Below, in pieces: positions 25,060 through 35,823 of a stretch of DNA of 64,000 nt. The position numbers were made by a program, and so were the translations under genes. A model generated the notes under the pieces. The model was not told the origin of the DNA and made no database searches. It worked only from the letters and a program-made list of their open reading frames with translations. Each line of letters opens with the position of its first letter. The first letter of the stretch is position 1. The stretch is from Girardinichthys multiradiatus (taxonomy: Eukaryota > Chordata > Actinopteri > Cyprinodontiformes > Goodeidae), in NCBI RefSeq assembly GCF_021462225.1, contig NC_061798.1, forward strand, positions 19,304,820 to 19,368,819. The letters run 5' to 3'.

Positions 25060-25631
25060 CAGCTGTACCACAGGGAAAGCCAAAAAAGAAGGAGTAGGAG
25101 TGTCGGGTCATCAGTGGCCTTAAGCTCAAGTTCACTTGGGTTATGCAGCAGGACAATGCTCTAAAGCACATCAGCAATTCCACCTCTAAAAGGCTTAAAT
25201 AAAACAAAATGCAGGCTTTGGATTGGCCTAGTCAAAGTCCAGACTTAAATCCAAGATGCTGTGGCATGACTTTGAACAAAATCTTCAAACGTGGCTGAAA
25301 CAAAATAAATTTGCAAAGCAAAGTAGGCTAGAACACATCCACATCGATGTAAACTGATAGCGAGTTATTGCAAATTTTTGATGGCAGCTGTTGCTACCGA
25401 TTGTAGTTATTAGGTTTAGGGTGCCATTTGTTTCCCCATAAACTGGGTTGCTTTGAAAAGCATTTTTTTTCCCCCTCAATAAATGAAACCATATTATGAA
25501 AACTGCCTTCTGTATTTACTCAGGTTATCGTTGTCTGATATTAAAATCTGATGATCTGAAACATGCCATCGTGACTGAAAAACAAAAACGGAAAGAAAGC
25601 CTGAGGGGGGCAAATACTTTTATACAGCAAT
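25060..25631 (+). pseudogene. Tc1-like transposase remnant, family C, with right end
   Basis: Sense transposase sequence is readable as TTACACTTGGGT-type code around the second catalytic Asp: 'TATGCAGCAGGACAATGCTC' preserves QQDN. Then come CAGGCTTTGGATTGGCCTAG and CAAAGTCCAGACTTAAATCC (WPSQSPDLNP). The 3' untranslated region TTATTAGGTTTAGGGTGCCA follows, and the terminal repeat GGGGGGCAAATACTTTTATA is at the right end. The 5' half is absent. Frameshifts and stops are throughout. Confidence 0.8.
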
Positions 25632-28600
25632 GAATTACAAAGCTGCGTTTCCTGTTTCACTTGCTGTTTTAGCCACAACAGTCATTTGTTCAAAGAGGCC
25701 TCTCTTGTCCTCCTCACCCAAGCCTTGCATAACTTCATGCTCATCATGCAGTGTGTGGACTGTAGGGCTTTATCAAACACCGTAAACCCCCACTGACACC
25801 CACCTCTTTTCCCAGAAGTTGTCATTTATTGTGACTGAGTCATTTGCACACATATTACATAAGCAAACAATGACCTCCTCAGTCTACATATCTTAGGTTG
25901 TCATTTCAAACAACTAATGAGTTTAAACAGTTTTAAACCAAAGACACTGTAAATACACCAACTCCAAAAATAGATTTAAAACATGGTCTGTATTCAACAC
26001 TTTACTTTTCAGATTCATGTAGCTGATTTCATAAATACCACAATGCTTCCTATAAACAACCCTTTCACTTGGGCTTTGCACAGGAGTTCTTGTTGGTCTA
26101 CTGAATCACAGTCAAACATCTGATGTGGAAATTTCCACTAGCTGCCATGAGATGTGCTCATCTGAAACTTTATATGTCAAAGGGCAGCAAACACCGGGGC
26201 CCCACAGGCAGAGTAAGGGGCCCGTTAAAATGTGCTGGCTGAGGTAATGAAGTGCCCGGGTTTAAATGATACTTCAATCACATGAGGGCAACTCACATAT
26301 CTGGATGGTTTATTTATAATAAAAAGAAGACTGGTGGTAATATATAGCTTCTATACACCCATTAATCAACACTTTATTAATGAAGTATTATAATTTACCT
26401 ATACTCAACAAGCAATAGCTGACTTAAATTCAGAACATTATGCCTCTTTATGCCTTTTTGGCTCTCATCACTGACAGCACGATGTGAGGACAAACAGACA
26501 GGAGGAAGGAGAGGGCATGGACCACTTTAAGACAAACTGGACAAAAGGCACAATCACATCATCGTCTAGACGGCATTTTTTCATACCTTGCGGTGGGAGA
26601 GCTTTATTTGTATTCGAGACTACATCTATAGTTCATATTAACCCACAATGACAGATAAATGTGTCACAATTAGGAATGGGCACTGATTTTGAGGTTTCTA
26701 TGGAAGAGCAGTCGTCTGTGGTGGTTATAAGTTTGATTTCCACTTCCCCCGGCTACATGTCAAAGGTCCCTCAATCCAAAACACTGAGCCCAGAGTTGCG
26801 TACCTGTACTGTGCATCTGTAGGTGAATGTGGCAGCTTTAATGAGTGTGGATGGGTAAATGTGACTCAAACAGTCATTGTTACTCAGTATTACTAGAGAT
26901 GCACCACGTAACTGGATATTGACCGATGATTTTTAACTTGATCAGCTGGAAACTCAAAGATCCAACCTTTTTCCGATCAGAGAACGCACCCTCACCTAAG
27001 CTCTTTGGTGGTAAAGTTGTACCTGCAGGGAAAACACTAAAAGTTGGCTATTTTCAGTATCACTGACTTGTTTACTGTAAAAACACACAGTTCATGTTTA
27101 GACTGATCCAGTGAACTGGTGGAGAAAGGAGCAATTGGTGAAGTCATGCATGTGCATACTTCAACAATCATCTGAAACATGTTGAAAAAGAATCCAACTT
27201 GATAAGGAAGCTATTCTCTTTATAGAAACAAACAGGTTTATTATAAAATTAATGAGTGAATGAATGACTGAATAAGTGAACTAAGATTTCTTTCTTAGTA
27301 TTTTTATAATAAATCCAAACCCTGGGTCATGACAGACAATTTTAAAGTCCATGAAATAGGCTAAATATGCAATCTCACAAAAAGATTTGCAAATCAAAAC
27401 AGGATGAAAAGGTATTTCTCTCAAAAAATAGTTAGCTTTATTGAAGCATAATACAGCAACAAAATGAAAGAAAGCATTATTTATTATTATTATTTTTTTA
27501 CCTCTGCTACAGTTGGCGGTTTGTTCTCCTTCCCCCTTTGCTCCCCATCATTTCCCGGAGAGTAACTCAAGCCGACACAAACACGAAAGAACTGACACAA
27601 CCAGCTGTCTCATGGCACTTATGTCCCCTACGATCTGATGACCCACTCTTTTCCCTCCCAACAGTTCCCCGGGTCACCTCATGATGTGCTGCCATTCACA
27701 TTTCAAGCTTTTACTTTCTTTTCCGATTTCTGGAATTTGTGCCATGTTTATTTATTTTTTTATTCCAGTGAGCAACCACAAATACGCCTCAATGAATCAA
27801 CAGCGGTGAAACGCTTTTAGCTTTAAAAAGTAGCCAGTGGTGCCAAAACAGTAACACTACAAAAAAAAAGTTATATTCAACCTTTAACAAACGTAGTAAA
27901 GCAATTCCTTTATGCATTTGTTTCCTCTGCTGCTAAGGTGTGGGTCAACATAGTGTAGGACAAAGTCACTAAAAATAAAACTTGTTATCTCAGGGTGGGT
28001 ATTAATAGTCGTAAGATAAAAACAGCCTCAGTGAAGTACAACTGAGATCAGCTTTTAACCGTATCTGACCTTAATAAACGTACAATTCATACTCCATGTT
28101 TTCAGGTGGATGAAAAGAAAAATTCATACGTGGTGCTAATTCGGATACGTATCCAACAGTTTTCACAGCATCTGCAGTCTGAACAGTCATGTCGCAGTTC
28201 ATCCACCTTTCACATCATTGTCCAGGCTCTGACCACACATCCAGACTTCTCTACAGCAGAAGCAGTCACTGCTCTACAAAAGGTCATTGTTAATAGTTGT
28301 GCTCTCTTTTTTTTTTTTACCTCTCTGCGTCTAGTTATGATGTGGTCATAAAATTGTCGGCTCCCATTGCTCAACGACTTAATAATAACACAGAGACACC
28401 AACATCCATTTTAACATAAAACATGTTATAAATGCGATTACATCCATTTCTCCTTCTGTCTTTTTTTCGTCTTGCATCCCCTCATAAAACTTTTTACACT
28501 GACAGAAACGGGCACTTGGGATAGCGGACATTATCCCAAGATACTCCTGCAGGAATATTACTATGTATCCGTCGGACAAAACTGCACAAGAAGCACATGT

Positions 28601-31600
28601 TGCAGAGGTTTGGAAATGACAAGGCAGCAGTGCATTTGTAAGCACTGAATGTAGGTTCTTTGTGCCCGAGGTGCAGCATCAGTCAAGCTTGTAAAAAATC
28701 GGACAGAAAAGGTGGCGAGTTTTTGACTTGAACTTCATTCTTAAGGATAGATCACAAAACCCTTCTGTAATCTGACTACGTAAACTACTGCTTGTTTCCT
28801 CTTTAGCTTGGTCTATACACAACTGGTATTAAGACAGGAGGAGTTATAAATGACTTGTTTTTCCTTGGAACAGAACTGCCTAAAATGTGCTACACGTGTC
28901 AAATAAGTCTACTAAATGCTTGGCAATTCAGTCCCTCTATTTGATCTGCTCCATGCCATGCTAAACTATCAAAACTTGATGACTTGACTGTAGTTTCTGT
29001 GAGCATGAGACATATGGCCTTAAAAAGTGATCTAAAAATAAAGCAAAGGGTAGGCAGTTGCTGATTGCTTCATTTTTAGAACCAGGTGTTCAGGAGGAGT
29101 TATCCATGAACCTTTCTATGTTACGCACAAAATCATAAGTACAGTTTTTACAGTCTGGAAATGTGTCAAAACTAAAATGTGAGGCTGCTCAATTGTATTA
29201 CTGTCTAAAAGTATGAATCTCATATCTGTAATAGGCAGCAATATCCAGCAAACCTCAGGTATAGAATCAGAGGCCTGATCAATGCATTATATGAATAATC
29301 TGCATCAGAGTTACTGAGTGTAACCTTAACTCCATTATCTGTGTCCCAAACTGGTGTGTGTGATGTGTGTGGGGGGAAAAAAACAGTATAAAGGACGCAT
29401 TAAAAATGTAACAATCTAGCTGGATAAAGCATTTGGCTCACTTAAGGCGGGGCTCTGTCAAAGCAAAACAGAGACAATTTTCAACCTTCATGCAAAACTA
29501 AAGCAACTTTACTGGCATCGACTCAACTACAGAAAAACCGGGACAGTGATAATGCAAATCTGACTACTGCGAGAATGACTTTAGATGAGCCACTCACTGC
29601 TGGGGTTCAGAAAAACGTTCACCTTTTGGAGAAGCTCAGAACAGGTCCTGTCTTCTAATCTGTCTGCATTGTCTCAAGCCATAACTTCTTGCATTCGGAA
29701 CAAACATTTGCTCGATCTCAGCGCTCAGACTCACTGCTCATTGGATTGACGTTTTATGAAATCAAATCTGTTCAGTACTACCACGCATAGCGGTTTGTAG
29801 ATTCATAGAGCAAGCAAAGCAGGCAGTTAGGATGCAAATCACACCAACAGTAGGAAAGCAGTTCAAGGATGACATTCTGTGAGAATATGATGGAAATTAA
29901 TGGAGGAAATGACGGGGCCGGGTATCGCTCACTGCAGTTAACTGTGCAGACTCCTGAAACAGTGGCCCAAAACTGGCTAACTGGCATACATTTTAATAAA
30001 TTAAACGCATGGGTGGGTTAACAAGTGTATGAACAACATTTAGCTGTTTCTGTATCTATTCTGGATATATGATTATACTAGAAGAGACTGGTAAATTAGA
30101 GAAAAATGCTTTTTTCCCCAGGCATGACGAATATAACCTATTGGCATCTTTTAATTAGATGTATGTTTGTATGTATTGGATACATCGCACAGATGTAGCA
30201 GGTCTGTCCAAAAACACTGACAAAAGAAGAATATAGAGTGGTCTGAATACGTTTGGTACAGGCTTTTAGCAGCAGAGCGTCTGAAAATGATGGGAGTAAT
30301 CTAACTCTGTGCTGTATCAAGTGGAGAGTTTTGTGCCACACTTTTTGGACAAATTTATAAAACAAAAAAATATGTCTGTGTAATGGAGGCCAGAGATAAT
30401 GACGTAAACAACCACAGATTATGACCTCAGACAAATCAGAGCGGTCTCCCGTGGTTTTAAAGTCACAACTCATCCGCACCATATATCAGTGCGACCACAT
30501 TGTGCTGAAAGCAGCACTCTTCCCTGTGGATGCCATTATAAAGTGAATAAACAAAGTTAATTGTTTTCAGAATTCGTGTTTAAAGAGGAAGTCTGAGGAA
30601 AGACCAAGATGAAAGAAGCTGTTTAAGGGTTTTTTTAGACATTAGTTTAGACATGTCTGTCGTTCATTCAGGCTGCAGGAGAGCGAGAAAGACTTGCAGC
30701 AGATAACAGGAAGGCTAAACGAGATGCAGCAAATTTGCTGTTTTCGTCTTGAGCTGTCAGCTTTTAAATGACATCAAACATGCTGGATTTGCCACCGAGG
30801 ATTTTATTTTAAGGCTGTAGACAAGAAACTGTAGGCTGTTAACTGTTGTGTATATTCCGTATTTAAGAGCGCAGTCTGGTTAGGAGAGGATTACTTCACA
30901 AAACATATAAAAATTAAGCTTCACAGCTTGGTTCATATGGGTCAGCTCCATTTTCAGTACCTAACAGCAGAAGGTGCGGTGAAATGGCAGAGGAGTCCAC
31001 ACATACATACACAGCAGCATCATGTGGGGCGTGTTGGAGTGCTTATGTGATCCTGTGAAAGCTGTTGGCATCATGGAGAACTGGACTTTTTAAATGATTG
31101 TCATTATTATGACTATTCCTGGCTGCTTGGTCTGTGGGCGACTTCAGCTTTAAACCAAGGTGGATGAGTAAAACATGACCGGCATCATGGCAAGACATTA
31201 CTACATGGATCTAATTGTTGTTAATGGACACCAGGATGGTTGAAAATAATGCTTAGCGGACATCTTTCCTCCGTATCTTCGCCATCCTCGGCGGGTTTAT
31301 TCCTTTACAGCAGGACAGGAGACAAATGGGCGGAGGCTGGTTGAGCTAGCTGCGCTAACCGTTTAGCCGCTACAAATGACGGCGTAACTTATCCCGAGCC
31401 TTGCGCTGACCGAGTTCACCTATTAAATATCATTTTAAGAAGCTTTTAGCCGAAACAAAACAGTCATCATGTCCTTTGACAGGTAGCAGCGACATTAGGT
31501 GATGCCTCTGGAGCTCAAATCAATTTGAGAGCATGAAAAGTTGACAGCATCACCCCTTAAGTTGCTGCTGAGTCTCTGGGGAGCTAAAAAAAAGCTAAAA

Positions 31601-31622
31601 ATATATATAAGCAACGACTCAC

Positions 31623-31995
31623 CAGCGATTTCCCCCCAGCTCCTGTAGTAGTTTTATGTCACTGCTGCGGGTTTCTTCCCAAAACCAGGCTGTCAGAAGA
31701 CTGAAGGCAGAGGCAAGCTGAAAGCAGTCCTCACGACCAAAAAATTTCCACTACACTGGATGTTACGCAAAACCCTGCCAGGAGGAGACCTCCTCATCAC
31801 ACAGTCCCGCTCCGCCTGTCTGTCAGTCTGTCTGTGTGATGAGCACACTGCTGCTGCTGCTGGTGCTGCTGCTGGTTCCGATCGTTCAAAATAAACTGGA
31901 CCGAACAAGAGAAGGTAGATGGTCCTTAGTTGATTTTCACTGAAGCAGGAGCAAGTGGTTGACGAAGAGAAACTCACATTTCTGAATTTGGACAA
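31623..31995 (-). other. rnf24: candidate noncoding first exon of rnf24 (5' UTR)
   Basis: On the minus strand a consensus donor (AAATCGCTG then GTGAGTCG) sits at 31623/31622. The sequence upstream of it is GC-richer than anything in the preceding 15 kb and holds a (CAG)n-type tract and further CpG-containing sequence, as expected of a housekeeping-type first exon. It must be noncoding for RNF24 because the start codon with its own 7-nt leader lies in the 16043-16192 exon. A 100-codon minus-strand frame (31995-31693) would be an upstream ORF if transcription starts to its right; nothing in it is recognisable. The right-hand limit is a guess. Confidence 0.6.
31848..31874. repeat. CTG/CAG triplet tract in the rnf24 first exon
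   Basis: CTG units interrupted once by GTG on the plus strand, so (CAG)n on the rnf24 sense strand, within the predicted 5' UTR. Confidence 0.85.
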
Positions 31996-32200
31996 TCGTC
32001 CTTGGCAGTCTGCACGGTTTGCACGTACGCGGTGACTCGCCCACTACCACCAGTGGATAGGTCCCACCTCTTCCCAGTCAGATCGGCACCCAGAGAGCGA
32101 GGAGAAGGAGGAGGAGTGGAGCTACATGCAGGATTACAACACAGCGAGTAGCTTACTGTGGAGGAGATGCAACACTGAGAGGGAGGAGGAGGTTGCATGA
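31996..32200 (-). promoter_or_regulatory. probable rnf24 promoter region
   Basis: This is a GC-rich, CpG-containing, purine-patterned stretch just upstream of the candidate first exon on the minus strand, bounded on the right by an abrupt change to AT-rich DNA at about 32200. No TATA box is evident in the minus direction, consistent with a dispersed-start, GC-rich promoter. The start site is not determined. Confidence 0.45.
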
Positions 32201-32389
32201 TGATTCACAATTAAATCAAAATGTTACATTTAGAATTGATATTTTTTTTACCCCAAGCATTATCATTAGGTAAACTGCAAATATATGTAGGAATTGTTCT
32301 TTTATTTAAGTTTATTGTTGAAGTTACCACTCCCTTTGATTTATTTCATATTTTATCAAACGTGCGGTTTTTTGTGAAAGTAAGCACAG
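32201..32389. other. AT-rich spacer, no feature seen
   Basis: Composition changes sharply from the GC-rich promoter to AT-rich intergenic DNA. Nothing is recognisable. Confidence 0.6.
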
Positions 32390-33058
32390 AGTAGGGCATA
32401 ACTGTGAAGTGTAAGGCAAATGATTCATGGTTTTCAAATTTATTTAAAAGATAAAAATCTCAAAATTGTGCTATGCCTTTTTATTCATTCCCTCCGATAC
32501 ATCCAAATCAAATCAGGTTCAACCAATTAGTGATCACCTGTGTGTAACCTAACCTCAGTATAGATACATCTGTTGTGTAACAGGCCCAGATGTTTGTTAG
32601 AGAACATTAATGAACCTTCAGCATCATAAAAACTAAAGAACACAGCAGACAGGATGGATACATTTAAAGCAGGGTTAGGTTATAAAATAATATAACATGG
32701 AGCGCTGTTCAATCCATCATCTGAAAATATGGCACAACCACTAACCTACCAAGACATTGGTAGAAGAAAGGAAAGCCTTAGTCAAAGAAGTACAAAAGAG
32801 GCCCATGTTCATTCTGGAGGAGCTGCAGACATCCACAGCTCAGGAGGAATAATTGACATCAATTGTTGACAGTCTGACACTTCACAAATCTGGAACTTGT
32901 GGAAGAGTGGCAAAAAAATCTGTTGTTGAAAGAAAACCACAAGACGTCCTGTTCAATGTTTGCCTCGTGGCATTTAGAGAACGCAGCAAACGTGGAAAAA
33001 AATATTCTAGTCAGATGAGACCAATTGTTTAACTTTGCCAAATACATCCGAAAGGCCA

Positions 33059-33059
<1 letters not shown>
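32390..33059 (+). pseudogene. Tc1-like family B, 5' part of transposase, degraded
   Basis: Starts in the terminal-repeat/leader region (ACTGTGAAGTGTAAGGCAAA) and passes TTTGTTAGAGAACATTAATG. It then carries sense code for the DNA-binding half, including AAAGCAGGGTTAGGTTATAA, GCTGTTCAATCCATCATCTG and GAGGAGCTGCAGACATCCAC. Stops and frameshifts break it repeatedly. It breaks off at a (CA)n tract at 33060, and a matching right terminal repeat appears only at about 33830-33862, beyond a LINE. Confidence 0.8.

Positions 33060-33091
<32 letters not shown>
33060..33091. repeat. (CA)n microsatellite
   Basis: Sixteen CA units between the Tc1 remnant and the LINE fragment. Likely seeded at an insertion junction. 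Confidence 0.95.
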
Positions 33092-33092
<1 letters not shown>

Positions 33093-33800
33093 CTAACCCC
33101 GTTCACCTCCTCAACAACACTGTATCTGCTGTGGACCACTTCTGGTTCCTAGGAACCACCATTTCTTGAGACATGAGATGGTCCTCACATATAGACAATG
33201 TTTGAAAGAAGGCCCAGCAGAGACTGTACTTCCTGAGGCAACTCAAAAAGTTCAACCTTCCACAGGAGCTGCTGGTCATCTTCTACACTGCCATCATTCA
33301 GTCTGTCCTGTCTTCATCCATCTCAGTGTGGTTTAGATCATCCATAAAACAGAACAGGTCCAGACTGCAACGAACAATCAGGACTGCAGAGAGAATCATC
33401 AGGGCTGACCTTCTCTCTATCCAGGACATATACAGGTCTAGGGTCAGGAAAATGGCAGCTAACATCTCTGCAGACCCCACACACCCTGCACACAAATTGT
33501 TTAGGCTTTTACCTTCAGATGGCGCTACAGAGCACTGCCTGCTAAAACCAGCCCCCACAGAGACAGTTTCTTCCCCCAGGCTGTTTCTCTGATGAAAACT
33601 TGACAGTCAGAGTTCCAGAACAACACCATGCGTACTTAGACTGATCTCACATTATCTTCTTATCTTCTTTTGTGAAGTCACTTGTGTATATATGTACATT
33701 TAAAAAATATTTCTTATTTCCAATTGTTATATGCTATATAAATATAAAAAATCATTGTTTGTGTGCACAAACTTGGCAATAAAGCTGATTCTGATTCTGA
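33092..33800 (+). mobile_element. 5'-truncated non-LTR retrotransposon (LINE) 3' end
   Basis: The sense frame includes LRQLKKFNLPQELLVIFYTA then IIQSVLSSSISVWFRSSIKQ, NRSRLQRTIRTAERIIRADL and PTHPAHKLFRLLPSDGA, the conserved region after the reverse transcriptase in CR1/L2/Rex-type fish LINEs. An 88-codon frame at 33326-33592 is its longest uninterrupted piece. After a stop it ends with AACTTGGCAATAAAGCTGAT and a short (GATTCT)n tail, the element's own 3' end. All polymerase motifs are missing through 5' truncation. Clade is uncertain. Confidence 0.8.
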
Positions 33801-33815
33801 AAATGAGGAAAACTT

Positions 33816-33846
33816 AAAGTGTTCCTAAAGGGGTTAGGAACACTTT
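33816..33846. repeat. 13-bp perfect hairpin at a Tc1 end fragment
   Basis: AAAGTGTTCCTAA, 5-nt loop, TTAGGAACACTTT. The right arm runs into ACTTTTGCAAGGACTGCTTG, a damaged family B right terminal repeat. Confidence 0.8.
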
Positions 33847-34529
33847 TGCAAGGACTGCTTGTAAAAAAGTAAATCTTGCTGAAAACTCTGTTAGGTCTCC
33901 TAGGCCACATGAACAAGACAAGGTTGTAAGTCATACAATGAAGTAGTGACATAATGTCCATGAAGACACTGGAGGAAGTGCTATATGGGGATAATAAACC
34001 TACTTTCCCCTATTATTTCAACAATAATCGCTCCATTCAGCCAGTACCAAGCAACAGCCTCCTCCTGCTGTTCCAGGGAAGGGAAGGAGTGCCAGTCTTA
34101 TACCTAGTGTGCAGTCCCTGAATGCGCCTTTGTGGATGCTACCATCCTCTCCCTCCTGCCAACCCCTGGCAGCTCATTCAGGAGTCTCACATGGCGCTTC
34201 CAACTCAGCAGCCATCTCACAATGCACTCCTGTCATCTGCACCTCATTGACATGCACTTATAGTGATGTGCATCAGGGGATGGTGGTGCTCTTCCATTGC
34301 TTTCAAAGGAAATGAAGTGCCGGGCTGGGTGGCCAAAGTGTGGCTTCCTGGATGCAGGCTTCATATTTATAGGGAGGAAGTTGGACCATGTGTTAGGTGT
34401 GCACCACCCACCACCTTTAGGTCAGTTCCTGTGAGAAAAGTACGGATAATCAGAAATAAAAGATAACCAGGTCTTGTGTGCAGAACAGAAATTTACAGGA
34501 ATATATTTTATGAAGCTTTTAGCTTCACG

Positions 34530-35165
34530 TCTGATCCTCTCACTATCAGCACTGGCGCCCCCCAGGGGGATGTCAGTTCACCTGTCCTGTTAGTTCTCCG
34601 ATGATACAGCCATTCTCTGCCTCATATCAGATCCATTAAACTCAATAACCTACTGACAGCGGATCCAAAGTTTTGTTCAGTGACGTAAGAAACATTTCCT
34701 GATTCTTAATGTCCAAAAAACACAGAAAATAATCTTTGAGCCGAAGTCAGTTGGAGACCACTTACTACTGGACATTTATAACATGTAGATTCATAAAAAT
34801 ATCTGGGAATACAAACACAACAGACAGGGCCTTTGATGTTAGTCAGAAGGTGATGCTGCTCTTTTAGCATGCCATAATAGAGAGCATCATTAGGTACAAC
34901 ATCTCAGCCTGTCTGTCAAAATGCAGGCTAGCTGACCTGGCTCACACAAAGAGCTACGAACTGGATGGGAATCAAGTAGCATTCCTCACTTCAAACCATC
35001 TTTAAGGAAACAATAACCCAACAGGCCCAGAAGATTATCTCAGACCACACTCACATCCTTTATTCAGAATATCTGCTTGTTTCCTCAGGCCGCCGCCTCA
35101 GTTTCTGCATGCATATAGAACCTCTACAAGAACTGATTTGTTCCACTTTCCATCAAATCCCTAAA
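34530..35165 (+). mobile_element. second LINE remnant, reverse-transcriptase region
   Basis: A patch reading STGAPQGDVSSPVLL contains the GxPQG-type motif of non-LTR reverse transcriptases. Later patches read RIHKNIWEYKHNRQGL-like and IIRYNISACLSKMQA, and the end reads RPRRLSQTTLTSFIQNICLF with SVSACI, the region after the polymerase. Frames shift often and stops are frequent. The catalytic DD motif region is damaged. It differs from the LINE at 33092-33800, so at least two families are present. Confidence 0.6.
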
Positions 35166-35315
35166 CAGCAACACAAACACTGCACAATAATGGCAGAATG
35201 TGCAGGTAATAGTCAGTAGGGTTTTAAACTGTTTTGTTTTTGTTGTAATTAATTGTTTTATGTTGATCTTATATTTGCAGTTCTTGGACAATGTGCAATA
35301 TACTTTTGGAAGAAA

Positions 35316-35510
35316 TGGTAAATGGTCCGCACTTAGCACTCTATCAAGTCCAAGGACCCCAAAGTGCTTTACACTACAATCAGTCACCCAGCCATTCATA
35401 CACACAATCACACACTGACAGTGGTAGACTACCCTGTAGCTACAGCTGCCCTGGTGCAGATTGACAGACATGAGGCTGCAATACAATCAGCGCCACAGGT
35501 CACTACCTGA
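35316..35510 (+). repeat. dispersed fish repeat of unknown class
   Basis: AAATGGTAAATGGTCCGCAC, CAAAGTGCTTTACACTACAA, CCATTCATACACACAATCAC and GATTGACAGACATGAGGCTG follow the order of a short element I recognise as frequent in percomorph genomes. No tRNA promoter boxes or clear ends are visible. Confidence 0.5.
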
Positions 35511-35515
35511 AACGC

Positions 35516-35625
35516 CATCTTCAACATGTTTGCTGTGTCCCCTTCATGGCTTGAGGCAAACATTTAACAGGACGACTTGGATGGCTTTCATCTTGCTACT
35601 CTTCCATAAAGGCAATTCTGATTAA
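35516..35625 (-). pseudogene. Tc1-like family B transposase fragment
   Basis: CATGTTTGCTGTGTCCCCTT, CATGGCTTGAGGCAAAC and GCTACTCTTCCATAAAGGC are reversed code from the linker between the DNA-binding and catalytic domains, the same segment found at about 56290-56380. About 110 bp remain. Confidence 0.7.
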
Positions 35626-35823
35626 TTGTATAGCTAATAGATGAACCGAAAGTTTATGTCACAGTAGCCAGCCTCAAAACGTGCAGATTATTGGAAAGGT
35701 TCTGCAATAAAATTGTTTGTTTTGTCCAAAGGATTCAGTTAAACTAAGAAATGAATATGTTTTTTTTGACAATTATGGGGGTGTTATGAGTGGTCTGTTT
35801 TGCTCATTGCCAAGTACAATATA

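Larger units (their letters stand above)
16193..31622 (-). other. large first intron of rnf24
   Basis: About 15.4 kb between the candidate noncoding exon and the first coding exon. Recognised contents are a hAT-like element, a Tc1 MITE, a Tc1 remnant followed by a retroposon tail, a hAT MITE with a target-site duplication and another Tc1 remnant. Positions about 17930-20670, 21770-22800, 23225-25050 and 25640-31250 hold no exon or repeat I can name; 31250-31620 becomes GC-richer toward the promoter. Confidence 0.7.
1..32190 (-). other. rnf24: rnf24 gene span (partial, 3' end outside the window)
   Basis: Four coding exons and one candidate noncoding first exon lie in order on the minus strand with compatible phases, so this is one gene. 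It encodes RING finger protein 24, a small single-pass membrane protein with a cytosolic RING-H2 domain, by family a probable E3 ubiquitin ligase of endomembranes. The exons seen give 308 coding nt, 102 codons plus two bases, against about 148 residues for the vertebrate protein. The part holding the last RING cysteines and the C-terminus was searched for between 1 and 3093 and not seen, so it lies to the left. The right boundary near 32.19 kb is inferred from base composition and is approximate. The paralogue rnf122 has a different N-terminus and fits less well. Confidence 0.9.

Noticed and set aside
26865..26883. 19-base match between about 20731 and 26865 (TGACTCAAACAGTCATTGT)
   Set aside because: It is partly self-complementary and isolated; no flanking similarity was seen.
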